Below are positions 1 through 7,870 of a stretch of 64,000 nt of DNA, in pieces. Both the position numbers and the translations under genes were made by a program. The notes under the pieces were generated by a model, which was not told the origin of the DNA, did no database searches, and saw nothing but the letters and a program-made list of their open reading frames with translations. Positions within the stretch are counted from its first letter, which is position 1. Every line of letters begins with the position of its first letter. The stretch is from Pricia antarctica (lineage in GTDB: Bacteria > Bacteroidota > Bacteroidia > Flavobacteriales > Flavobacteriaceae), in contig DRGL01000055.1 of assembly GCA_011050085.1 (NCBI GenBank), forward strand, positions 1-64,000, in the 5' to 3' direction.

Positions 1-125
1 GTGACCTGATCAAGATTTTGAGTACATAAATGACGATAAACACTATCTATATCACGTGATCGTATTTTCATGACATTAATTCCCAAATCACCAAACTGAA
101 TTTTACTTTGAGGCGCTGCGGGTAC
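1..125. repeat. Left arm of a 125-bp perfect inverted repeat
   Basis: Bases 1-125 are the exact reverse complement of bases 434-558, which lie inside the downstream VOC gene. The match starts at the first base of the window and stops at a shared GGGTAC; after that the two copies differ. The arm may therefore continue beyond the window. A 308-bp segment holding the gene start lies between the arms. Nothing else in this arm looks like a gene; it is an antisense copy of VOC codons. It could be a real inverted duplication or a fold-back artefact at a contig end. Confidence 0.95.
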
Positions 126-199
126 CCTCCAAACAAATTAAAATCATTGCACGATAGATTGATTACAATGCCGTATCAACATAAACCATAAGCGGTCTA

Positions 200-1246
200 A
201 TGACCAAGATAATTAACGGAATTCAACAGATAGGCATTGGAACCGCCGATGCTCGGAAAGTCTTCGACTGGTATAGGAAACACTTAGGTTTCGATATTCT
301 AGTATTTGAAGACGAAGCCCCGGCAACGCTTATGACCCAGTACACCGAAGGAAGTATTCAAAATCGACTAGCCCTTCTGGCCCTCAATATCGTTGGTGGT
401 GGTGGACTTGAACTATGGCAGTTCAAGGACCGCGTACCCGCAGCGCCTCAAAGTAAAATTCAGTTTGGTGATTTGGGAATTAATGTCATGAAAATACGAT
501 CACGTGATATAGATAGTGTTTATCGTCATTTATGTACTCAAAATCTTGATCAGGTCACGCCAATTGATCAAAATTCTCATTTCTTTCTGGTAGACCCTTG
601 GCAGAATTGGGTTCAAGTTGTTAAAGATCCGTATCGATTTGCGAATACCAAAAGTAATTCCGGTGGGGTTCTAGGGGCGCTTATCGGGGTGCGAGATATG
701 GATAAGTCTCTAGATTTTTATCGTAAATTATTGGGCTATGATATCGTTGTCAGTGATAGAACGGGAATTTTCGAAGATATTAACCATTTTCCAGGTGGAA
801 ATGGTACGTTTAGGCGTGTTTGTTTAAAGCACAGAAAACGTACTATTGGCGGTTTTGGTGAACTCTACGGTCCATCGGAAATTGAATTGGTACAAGTACT
901 TGACCGTCAACCAATCGCAACCTACAAAGGTCGTATTTGGGGTGATTTGGGCTATATTCATTTGTGCTTTGATGTAAGGGGAATGGATGATTTGCGCAAG
1001 GAGGCTGAAGTTTTAGGACATCCTTTTACGGTAGATAGTGCCGATAGCTTTGATATGGGCGATGCTGCGGGAAGATTTGGGTACGTAGAAGATCCAGATG
1101 GTACTTTAATCGAATTGGTGGAGACACATAAAGTTCCCCTGCTTAAAAGTCTAGGCATCTACATTGACTTAAAAAAGAGACATCCCGAAAAACCCCTGCC
1201 AAAATGGTTAATTAAATTATTAAGGGTGCACCGAGTGCGAGATTAG
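200..1246 (+). CDS. Tandem-domain VOC (glyoxalase/dioxygenase-fold) protein
   Basis: This 348-residue cytoplasmic protein has two vicinal-oxygen-chelate domains. The first covers about residues 5-145 (IGIGTADARKVFDWYRKHLG near its start) and the second about 153-310 (GVRDMDKSLDFYRKLLGYDI). The second domain keeps plausible metal ligands in GYIHLCFDV and GTLIELVE. The first keeps a Glu in LELWQF but lacks the matching His and final Glu, so it may be structural only. Members of the superfamily are glyoxalases, extradiol dioxygenases and resistance proteins; the substrate here cannot be named. The ATG at 200 fits the first beta strand. The part encoded by 434-558 is duplicated in inverted form upstream, so the reading upstream of about 430 depends on the assembly being right. 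It appears monocistronic. Confidence 0.8.
   Translation: MTKIINGIQQIGIGTADARKVFDWYRKHLGFDILVFEDEAPATLMTQYTEGSIQNRLALLALNIVGGGGLELWQFKDRVPAAPQSKIQFGDLGINVMKIRSRDIDSVYRHLCTQNLDQVTPIDQNSHFFLVDPWQNWVQVVKDPYRFANTKSNSGGVLGALIGVRDMDKSLDFYRKLLGYDIVVSDRTGIFEDINHFPGGNGTFRRVCLKHRKRTIGGFGELYGPSEIELVQVLDRQPIATYKGRIWGDLGYIHLCFDVRGMDDLRKEAEVLGHPFTVDSADSFDMGDAAGRFGYVEDPDGTLIELVETHKVPLLKSLGIYIDLKKRHPEKPLPKWLIKLLRVHRVRD
434..558. repeat. Right arm of the 125-bp perfect inverted repeat
   Basis: This arm is the reverse complement of bases 1-125 and codes for about residues 79-120 of the VOC protein in frame. As it is coding here and antisense at 1-125, this copy is the likely original. Recombination between the arms would invert 126-433 and separate the first 78 codons from the rest of the gene. 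Confidence 0.95.
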
Positions 1247-1295
1247 TAGCCATCTTACTATTTATTTTCTAACTTAAGTCAACCAATAAAAAAAT

Positions 1296-1325
1296 TTATT
1301 AAGTTCAGTAACGCTCGTATATTTG
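1296..1325 (+). promoter_or_regulatory. Candidate Bacteroidota promoter for the 1391 gene
   Basis: A perfect -7 element TATATTTG (TAnnTTTG consensus) lies at 1318-1325, with TTA at 1296-1298 in the -33 position, 19 bases upstream. The TTA differs from the TTG consensus by one base. Transcription would start near 1332 and leave a leader of about 60 bases. That leader contains an imperfect inverted repeat (ATTCGCTAT at 1327-1335 and ATAGCGGAT at 1350-1358). Confidence 0.55.
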
Positions 1326-1390
1326 CATTCGCTATCCGAATAATGAACATAGCGGATGAATTATTACTGAATTATTGACACGAATTTCGA

Positions 1391-4300
1391 ATGCAAACAC
1401 TACCACTGAATAGCTTTTACGCCATCATTATCCTTCTATTATACAGTTCTTCCCCGGTTATTGCTCAACAGGGTGAATCTGATACTGTAAGGTTAGAAAA
1501 GGAGGTTTCGCATAGGTTTTATATCATTTCAAATGTGGGTGATATCGATGTTGTAGAAGCGGAGCGAAAGATTATGGAAATCAATCAACAATCGAAAAGT
1601 GAAAGTGATGCCACTCTTTTGATAATTGGAAACATTTTAAGTAAAGAAGGATTTCCGTCAAAGAACAGCGAACAGGACGCTCCAAAAGCAAAGCTTAAAA
1701 AACTGATGACCGCTTGGGACGGTTTCAATGGCAATGTAATTCTGACCCCTGGTAAAAATGAATGGTTACGCGATGCACCTAAAAGCATCGATGAGCTCGA
1801 ATCTTTTTTACAGGATAATAGTAAAGCAAAATTTTGGCCGAACGATGGTTGTTCCCTGGAACGGGAAACCATCAATGATGACGTCGTTTTGGAAATGGTA
1901 GATTCTCAATGGTTTCTGGAGGATTGGGACGAACATCCGTACATTAATGGAAAATGTGAGCATAAGACCCGAGACGAGTTTTTGGCTGAATTTAAGGATG
2001 ATATTAAAGATAGTCAAGGAAAAACCGTGGTTGTGGCGGTGTACCAACCAATTATCAGTAATACCCAAACTTCGGTTATCGATAAATTTGGTGGATTTAC
2101 CTCTGAATCTTTCGAAAATACTGAGAATAGGTCGTTCCGTGGTCAATTAAAAACAATTGCGAGTCAGTTCGATGATGTTATATTCGTTTCCGGAAAAGAC
2201 CGTAACCTACAATATTTAGAGGATAATGATGTTCCTCAAATTATCAGCGGTGCGTTAGGTAAAAGTCAGTCTGCAAGGCCACGAAAAGATGAGGCCTTCG
2301 CTTCGGAAAAAAATGGATACGCAAAACTAACTATCTTTAAAGATGGTAGTTCGACGGCTGATTATTTCGCTTTTGAAGATGCATCATCGAACGGCAATCA
2401 ACCCTCCGGAAAAGATTCAGATTCCAAAAAACTTTTTAGCAAAGAATTAAGCCGCCAACGACTGACCGGGAAAGAGATGTCTTATCCCCAAAAAATGGAA
2501 GTTGATACCGTGACCGCTTCTATCTACAACGCAAATGAAACCGAGAAAAGTGGACTTTACAAAGCTTTTTGGGGTGACCATTTCCGAAGTCTGTACAGCA
2601 AAAAAATTGCCTCTCCTGTTTTGTATATCGACGAACTGCCAAATAATGTTCGACCTATCTCAGAAGGTGGTGGTACCCAGTCACGCTCGCTTCGATTGAT
2701 TGACGATAACGAGCATGAATATACATTGCGGGCATTGCGAAAAAGTGCGGTTCAGTTTTTACAGACCACCGCAATGAACGAACACTATGTTGAAGAATAT
2801 TTGAAAAATACGGTCGCAGAGCGCGTGCTGCTGGACTTTTATACTACTTCACATCCGTATGCACAATTTGCGATGCCAAAGCTTTCCCAAGCTATCGATA
2901 TTCTTCATGCCAATCCTAAAATATATTATGTGCCAAAACAAAAAGGTTTGGGCATTTATAGCGAGAAATACGGGGATGCCCTTTTTATGTTAGAGGAACA
3001 TGTTGGGGACGAAAACAAGGATTTTGAAATTTTTGGTACTCCAGATGATATTTTAAGTACCGCCGATTTGCGATTGGAACTGAGAGAAACTAAGGATGCT
3101 TTTGTAGACGAACCTAGTTATATCCGCGCCCGCCTTTTTGATCATTTGGTAGGCAATTGGGACCGCCATCAAGATCAATGGCGTTGGGCCGAATACGAAA
3201 CAGCTGATGGTAAGAAAAGATATGAGCCCATACCTCGGGATTGGGATCAGGCGTTTCCAAAATATGACGGAACAGCGATTTCTTTTTTGAAATATTCGTT
3301 TCCGATACTACGCAAAATGCAAAGTTATGATGCGGAAATGGGAAATATTAAGTGGTTCAACCTTTCGGGCTATCCTTTGGACAAGATGTTTATCAACACG
3401 GCGAAGTGGTCAGACTGGAAAGCACAGGTCGACTACATTCAAAAGAATCTGACTGACGAGGCCATTGATGCTGCCTTTGCAACGCTTCCTGATCTGGCAC
3501 AGGACAGCAGCATCGTTCGAATTAAACAAAATTTACGAAGTAGGCGAGATAATCTAGAATCTATAGCTAATCGTTACTACGACTACCTAACCGATTTTGA
3601 GGTTATCAAGGGTACTGAGGATGATGATACATTTATTATTGATAGGCAATCTAGCGGTAGAACTGAAATTTCAATTCTAAAGGATAGTACATCCGTTTTT
3701 AAAAACACCTATGATGCCACGATGACCAACGAAATTTGGATATATGGTCTCGACGGAAAGGACACTTTTATAAGTAAAGGAAGCGGAAAAAATCCTATTA
3801 AAATAAAAGTTTTGGGAGGCGAGGAAAATGATACATATGATTTCGATAATACCCGAAAAATAAAATTGTATGATTTTAGAAGCAAGGAAAATACTATTGT
3901 GAATCCCAAGTCAAAAAAATGGCTTACCGATGTGTATGATGTTAATACCTACGATTACCATAAACGCAAATATAATGCGAACGTAATATTACCTAGTATA
4001 GGATATGACGGGGACACTGGGTTTCGCATGGGATTAAAGGACCGTTTTACAACTTACGGCTTAATTGATAATCCTTTCGCCACCCAGCACACTATAGGTG
4101 CTGAATATTTTTTTGCGACAGAAGGCTTTGCCATAGCTTATACGCCTGAGTTTGCCCATGTATTCAAAGCTTGGCATTTGGGATTCGATTTACGGTATGC
4201 CAGTCCGAATTTTACGATGAACTATTTCGGGAAAGGTAATGGAACGCTATATGACAAAGAAAATACGGAGCGGGATTTTAATAGGGTCCGAATTCGACAA

Positions 4301-5014
4301 TGGTCGGTAGCACCGTATTTGAAACACTCAAACGCTGGCGGTAGTTTTATTTTACGCTCAAAATTTGAATCGAACGACGTGTCCGATGATAACGATCGTT
4401 TTGTAGGGCAGTTTTTTTCGGCTGATAACGACGTATTCGATGAGCAACGTTATATAACCGGTGAGGCAACCTATACGTACATTAATATAGATAACCCCGC
4501 ATATCCCAGTCGCGGAATGGATTTCAATTTGACACTAGGCTATACGAACAATATCGAGGGTAACAATAATCGTTTCGCATACATAAAGCCTTCATTAGCG
4601 TTGCGATATCCGCTGCATCCTAGCGGTATAGCCGTAATAGCAACAAAATTGGCCGGTCATACGATACTGGGTGACGATTATGAGTTTTATCATGGAGCCC
4701 TTTTAGGAGGCAATAACAGTCTTCGCGGGTATAGAAACGAACGATTTAATGGAAAGACCGCAGTGTATCAAAGTACTGACCTGCGTGTTGGTGTATCTAG
4801 GTTCAGAACAAATTTTATCCCTATACAAATAGGTGTGAGTGTCGGTTTTGATTACGGAAGGGTATGGACAGAGGACGGGCAGTTTGACAGATGGCATAAC
4901 AATTATGGAGGCTCTATTTGGGTAAGCGGATTTAGTTCATTAACCGGTAATCTAGGTCTCTATCATGGTGAGGAAGGCAATCGCCTTTTATTCAGTGTCG
5001 GTTTCAACTTTTAA
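1391..5014 (+). CDS. Envelope fusion protein: degenerate phosphoesterase, kinase-like domain, Omp85-type barrel
   Basis: The 1207-residue protein has a signal peptide (cleavage after about residue 25, PVIAQ). Residues 40-270 resemble a calcineurin-type phosphoesterase, but the metal motifs are lost: GNILS stands where GDNIY is expected and PGKNEW (120-125) where PGNHDW is expected. Residues 420-680 resemble a HipA/Fam20/PI-kinase-like fold: a Gly-rich GGGTQSRSLRL from 426, LRALRK with K451, GNWDRHQDQWRW with D591-R592-H593, and PRDWDQAF with D617 and D619. From about residue 870 the protein is an Omp85/BamA-like beta-barrel with LGGNNSLRGYRNE (LRGY 1111-1114), ending in the aromatic residue expected at an outer membrane C-terminus (FSVGFNF). 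Similar large proteins are known in Bacteroidota as metallophosphatase or surface antigen proteins. The kinase-like assignment is my inference from motifs. The gene has its own promoter and a strong terminator. Confidence 0.75.
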   Translation: MQTLPLNSFYAIIILLLYSSSPVIAQQGESDTVRLEKEVSHRFYIISNVGDIDVVEAERKIMEINQQSKSESDATLLIIGNILSKEGFPSKNSEQDAPKAKLKKLMTAWDGFNGNVILTPGKNEWLRDAPKSIDELESFLQDNSKAKFWPNDGCSLERETINDDVVLEMVDSQWFLEDWDEHPYINGKCEHKTRDEFLAEFKDDIKDSQGKTVVVAVYQPIISNTQTSVIDKFGGFTSESFENTENRSFRGQLKTIASQFDDVIFVSGKDRNLQYLEDNDVPQIISGALGKSQSARPRKDEAFASEKNGYAKLTIFKDGSSTADYFAFEDASSNGNQPSGKDSDSKKLFSKELSRQRLTGKEMSYPQKMEVDTVTASIYNANETEKSGLYKAFWGDHFRSLYSKKIASPVLYIDELPNNVRPISEGGGTQSRSLRLIDDNEHEYTLRALRKSAVQFLQTTAMNEHYVEEYLKNTVAERVLLDFYTTSHPYAQFAMPKLSQAIDILHANPKIYYVPKQKGLGIYSEKYGDALFMLEEHVGDENKDFEIFGTPDDILSTADLRLELRETKDAFVDEPSYIRARLFDHLVGNWDRHQDQWRWAEYETADGKKRYEPIPRDWDQAFPKYDGTAISFLKYSFPILRKMQSYDAEMGNIKWFNLSGYPLDKMFINTAKWSDWKAQVDYIQKNLTDEAIDAAFATLPDLAQDSSIVRIKQNLRSRRDNLESIANRYYDYLTDFEVIKGTEDDDTFIIDRQSSGRTEISILKDSTSVFKNTYDATMTNEIWIYGLDGKDTFISKGSGKNPIKIKVLGGEENDTYDFDNTRKIKLYDFRSKENTIVNPKSKKWLTDVYDVNTYDYHKRKYNANVILPSIGYDGDTGFRMGLKDRFTTYGLIDNPFATQHTIGAEYFFATEGFAIAYTPEFAHVFKAWHLGFDLRYASPNFTMNYFGKGNGTLYDKENTERDFNRVRIRQWSVAPYLKHSNAGGSFILRSKFESNDVSDDNDRFVGQFFSADNDVFDEQRYITGEATYTYINIDNPAYPSRGMDFNLTLGYTNNIEGNNNRFAYIKPSLALRYPLHPSGIAVIATKLAGHTILGDDYEFYHGALLGGNNSLRGYRNERFNGKTAVYQSTDLRVGVSRFRTNFIPIQIGVSVGFDYGRVWTEDGQFDRWHNNYGGSIWVSGFSSLTGNLGLYHGEEGNRLLFSVGFNF

Positions 5015-5132
5015 ACTACTTTAGAAGTTACGACATCGGTATCACAGTAGCATTATGAACTACGGACTTGCATATTTCATTATCGTTTAATATGTACTGA
5101 TAAAAAGAAAACGTGTTGATAGTATAGTGATA

Positions 5133-5166
5133 AAAAACCCCCATGATAACGTTCACGGGGGTTTTT
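5133..5166. terminator. Bidirectional intrinsic terminator
   Basis: AAAAACCCCC (5133-5142) pairs perfectly with GGGGGTTTTT (5157-5166) around a 14-base loop. It has A and T runs on both sides and lies between two convergent genes (1391-5014 on + and 5198-6004 on -), so it can end both transcripts. Confidence 0.9.
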
Positions 5167-5197
5167 AGATTTATATCTTCCTTCTAGGTCACAGTTT

Positions 5198-6004
5198 CTA
5201 TGATGAGGTAACTGCTCCCAAGGTATATATTTGCTCCATAGTTGGCCCTTCACTACCACCAGCAGGTTCCAATGAAATGGCGAAAGCTTCTGATTCGTTC
5301 GGGTTGTTCAACGTAAATACTTTATTTTCATCAGCATCGAAGTCTTCGAGCAATCCAACACTTGTAGGGGTCAACGGATCCAGTTTCAAAGACCATACCT
5401 GATAGACCATACCGTCGGGAGGTTCAGGTAGACCTTGAGCATCGATCAGTACCTTGTTCTGCTCCTTGTTCCAATAAGCTTTGGCGTACGAGTCGGGTGA
5501 GACCTCTTGGCCGCCTAAAGATGTTACGCTAACGTTTTTATCCCGCAAGGAAGAAAGAAGTGCTTCGGTTTCAGTCAATGACCCCCGAGCATCTAAAATC
5601 TGCTGCTCTAGCACGCCATTTTGTTGGTTGACCATTTCAATATTCGTTTTGAGCTGGTCATTCTGTACGTAGAACCATACCAAGCCCGCTCCGAAAAGTA
5701 TCGCTGCCGCCCAAGCGATGTAGCTGCTAAGATTTGATTTTTCATCCCTGGTCATTTGTACCACTTTGGTATCCTTACGCTCTCCTATACGGACTTTGAC
5801 ATCGTCAAATCCTTTGCGGTCGGCATATGTGGGCACTATGGCTTGGGTAAGTTCGAGTATGGCAGCTTCAATGGCCATAATTTCGTTTTTAATTTCGGGA
5901 TACTGCAGGGCATTTTGATGTACCTCCAGATTTTCCTCTTCCGTTAACAAACCTGCTACGTAGAGTTCCAAAATTCCTGATGCTATGTAGTTGTCTACTT
6001 CCAT
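5198..6004 (-). CDS. Anti-sigma factor, RskA-type C-terminal domain
   Basis: This 268-residue protein has a short N-terminal cytoplasmic region (about 1-90; ASGILELYVAGLLTEEENLE) like zinc-free anti-sigma domains, one membrane helix at about 95-112 (YIAWAAAILFGAGLVWFYV), a coiled-coil-like stretch (about 115-150) and a C-terminal anti-sigma-K (RskA) domain with PPDGMVYQVWSL. The N-terminal domain should hold the adjacent ECF sigma factor at the membrane, and the outer domain should receive the signal; proteolysis is the usual release route in this family. Its start overlaps the sigma gene end by 10 bases, which supports coupled translation and direct partnership. The inducing signal is not visible. 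Confidence 0.88.
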   Translation of the reverse strand: MEVDNYIASGILELYVAGLLTEEENLEVHQNALQYPEIKNEIMAIEAAILELTQAIVPTYADRKGFDDVKVRIGERKDTKVVQMTRDEKSNLSSYIAWAAAILFGAGLVWFYVQNDQLKTNIEMVNQQNGVLEQQILDARGSLTETEALLSSLRDKNVSVTSLGGQEVSPDSYAKAYWNKEQNKVLIDAQGLPEPPDGMVYQVWSLKLDPLTPTSVGLLEDFDADENKVFTLNNPNESEAFAISLEPAGGSEGPTMEQIYTLGAVTSS

Positions 6005-6546
6005 TCCAGCGTTATATTTTCTCTTAGTTTAGAAATACAGCTTCTGTTTCTGGTCTTTACCGTTCCCAAAGGAATGTCAAGTTCATGTGATGCCTCTTTT
6101 TGGGTGTAACCCCTAAAGTATAGCATTTCAATAATCTGAAGACATTTGTCCTTTAAGTTCAGTACCAGTTTTTTAAGCGCGGAAGTATCGATTTGGGTAT
6201 TGTTGGGTTGATCGCTAGTTTCCGCTCTGTCTAGAATACCTACGAAGAAGTCTGCGGACAGATTCTTTTGCTGGTCTTTAAAGGATTTTGAGCGCACTTT
6301 ATCGATAGCGGCATTTCTTGCGACATTCAGTATCCAAGTGAAGAAACGCCCTTTTGAAGGGCTGTAACTGTCTGATTTGTTCCAAATTTTTATAAAAACA
6401 TCTTGAGCGATTTCCTCGGCCAAAAATTTGTCTTTAACTACGGTATTGATTACGCCGCAAATATTTTCCCAGTACATCTCATACAACTTCTCAAAAGCAA
6501 TGACATCCTTTTTCTGGAAACGCAGTACTAATTCATCTAAATCCAT
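5995..6546 (-). CDS. ECF RNA polymerase sigma factor (SigK-like group)
   Basis: This 183-residue protein has region 2 at about residues 8-80 (FEKLYEMYWENI, then AEEIAQDVFIKIWNKS and GRFFTWILNVARNAAID) and region 4 at about 122-175 (YFRGYTQKEASHELDIPLGTVKTR, a helix-turn-helix). The length and the two-region layout are those of ECF sigma factors. It is followed at once by the RskA-type anti-sigma gene with overlapping ends. A 13-bp inverted repeat upstream (6607-6657) lies where its promoter should be. The upstream sodC is on the same strand but is separated by a terminator, so it is probably a separate unit. Confidence 0.93.
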   Translation of the reverse strand: MDLDELVLRFQKKDVIAFEKLYEMYWENICGVINTVVKDKFLAEEIAQDVFIKIWNKSDSYSPSKGRFFTWILNVARNAAIDKVRSKSFKDQQKNLSADFFVGILDRAETSDQPNNTQIDTSALKKLVLNLKDKCLQIIEMLYFRGYTQKEASHELDIPLGTVKTRNRSCISKLRENITLEWK

Positions 6547-6606
6547 TCATATGGTATTGGTTACTTAAGTTTTACGGACTTAAGGAATATCGAAAATTCC
6601 GAAATG

Positions 6607-6657
6607 ATAAACTGGATTAAATTGAAATCCATAGTGGAACAAAATAATCCAGTTTAT
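6607..6657. promoter_or_regulatory. 13-bp perfect inverted repeat upstream of the ECF gene
   Basis: ATAAACTGGATTA at 6607-6619 is repeated in inverted form at 6645-6657 with 25 bases between. There is no T run beside it, and a separate sodC terminator lies at 6671-6691, so it does not look like a terminator. It sits about 60-110 bases upstream of the sigma start. It could be an operator or a leader hairpin of the sigma operon; that role is inference. Confidence 0.5.
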
Positions 6658-6663
6658 AAATAT

Positions 6664-6691
6664 ATAAAAAAAACCGCCTAATTGGCGGTTT
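6664..6691 (-). terminator. Intrinsic terminator of sodC
   Basis: AAACCGCC (6671-6678) pairs with GGCGGTTT (6684-6691) around TAATT. Read on the minus strand, the hairpin is followed by a run of T residues (A run 6666-6673 on the plus strand). It begins 16 bases after the sodC stop codon. Confidence 0.88.
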
Positions 6692-6706
6692 AACTTTTTT
6701 TCAAAC

Positions 6707-7318
6707 TTATTCGGTAATTTCACCACAACTTACCCTGGCACCTGCGGCGCCGCTGGGTTGAGATGTAAAGTCATCAGCATCTTGATGTACGACAACACCA
6801 TGACCGATAATATTTTTCTTATCATCATCACAGCCAATGCACCATTGCTCGGTTGTAAACTCCATAGTTGCGTTACCATCAGCATCTGCGGTTAGATTTC
6901 CTAAATCACCGGAATGATAGCCTTCAGCAGCTTCCCACTTACCATGTGGTTCGTCTGTAGGGTTCCAGTGGCCTCCTGCCGATGTGCCGTCCTCTGCTGA
7001 ACAGTCTGCATTTTCATGAATGTGAATGGCATGCTCGCCCTCTGGGGTAAGTCCTGTAAATTCTGCACTCATTTGTACTGCACCATCCATTTGTTCAAAT
7101 GTTACGGTACCTTCTACAGTACTTCCACTTTTCGGTGACATGGTAACTGTCAAAGTTTTCCCCATCATCTCGTCCTTCATGGCATTGGCTTCATTATCCA
7201 TACCTTCCATTGAATCCTCCATGGAATCGGTTGCGGCATCTGAATCCTTTTTCACTTCCTTGCAGCTGTAAGAACCTATAAGTAATAGGCCTACTAAAGT
7301 CAATTGTATTGTTTTCAT
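6707..7318 (-). CDS. sodC: Cu-Zn superoxide dismutase lipoprotein
   Basis: The enzyme converts superoxide to oxygen and hydrogen peroxide in the envelope. The 203-residue product has a lipoprotein signal ending in SYSC19. The SOD domain covers about 54-201 with copper ligands H99 and H101 (HAIHIHENADCS), bridging H117 (GGHWNP) and H178 (VVVHQDADD), and zinc ligands H125, H135 and D138 (YHSGDLGNL). C106 and C198 can form the conserved disulfide. Two things are odd: a linker at 24-53 rich in Met, Asp and Glu, and an extra WCIGC motif (C160, C163) before the last copper ligand. The gene has its own terminator and a long upstream region, so it is probably transcribed alone. Confidence 0.95.
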   Translation of the reverse strand: MKTIQLTLVGLLLIGSYSCKEVKKDSDAATDSMEDSMEGMDNEANAMKDEMMGKTLTVTMSPKSGSTVEGTVTFEQMDGAVQMSAEFTGLTPEGEHAIHIHENADCSAEDGTSAGGHWNPTDEPHGKWEAAEGYHSGDLGNLTADADGNATMEFTTEQWCIGCDDDKKNIIGHGVVVHQDADDFTSQPSGAAGARVSCGEITE

Positions 7319-7870
7319 GTGTTTCGTATTTTAATTTGGGTAAAGTTAAGTATTTTAACATGGCTTCCTTGCTCAAAGCAAAAGGATTTTAACAGTATCT
7401 CTTAATACTTATTTTTTGTAAGTAGTATAGCATCAGTAAATCAAACTTGGTTTACCATCACCGAATCAGTTATGAATTCTCATTCGTATTAAATTCGTTT
7501 TCATAAGCCATAGCCATTGTTCTATGATTTTGAAATCAGCTTTGTGGGATTGCCCTAGAAATTTAATTTGTACTTGGTTTAATTATTAAAAACAACTCCG
7601 CTATTTATCTCCGACCTCTTTTTGGTAGCATTCGTTGTGCGGCACTCAACATTTCCTTACTATAATTTATATGGACTCATAAAAAGTATGATTTTCCTTT
7701 TTTAAAAAAGTCTTTGCGCTAACCTCTATACTTCTCTTTACAAGAAAAACTTTCATCATCTATTCTGGAAGTTTTGCGCATGCTTAAAGTTTGTAGCGAA
7801 CGGAGGCTTCGCCTTTTAATGGAATTCAGCAAAGCGGCGTATCAACAAAGAGCTGTCTTGCGACCAATGA
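7319..7870. other. 552-bp intergenic region, no gene seen
   Basis: This AT-rich stretch lies between the sodC start and the end of the DUF2490 gene, both on the minus strand. I see no convincing ORF, RNA gene or hairpin with a T run. TAACTTTA, read on the minus strand about 25 bases upstream of the sodC ATG, is a weak -7 candidate. Confidence 0.6.

Noticed and set aside
126-433. Invertible phase-variation segment between the 125-bp arms
   Set aside because: No recombinase gene is seen nearby, the arms are far longer than usual invertase sites and one arm lies at the window edge. An assembly artefact is more likely, so this is listed only as a possibility.
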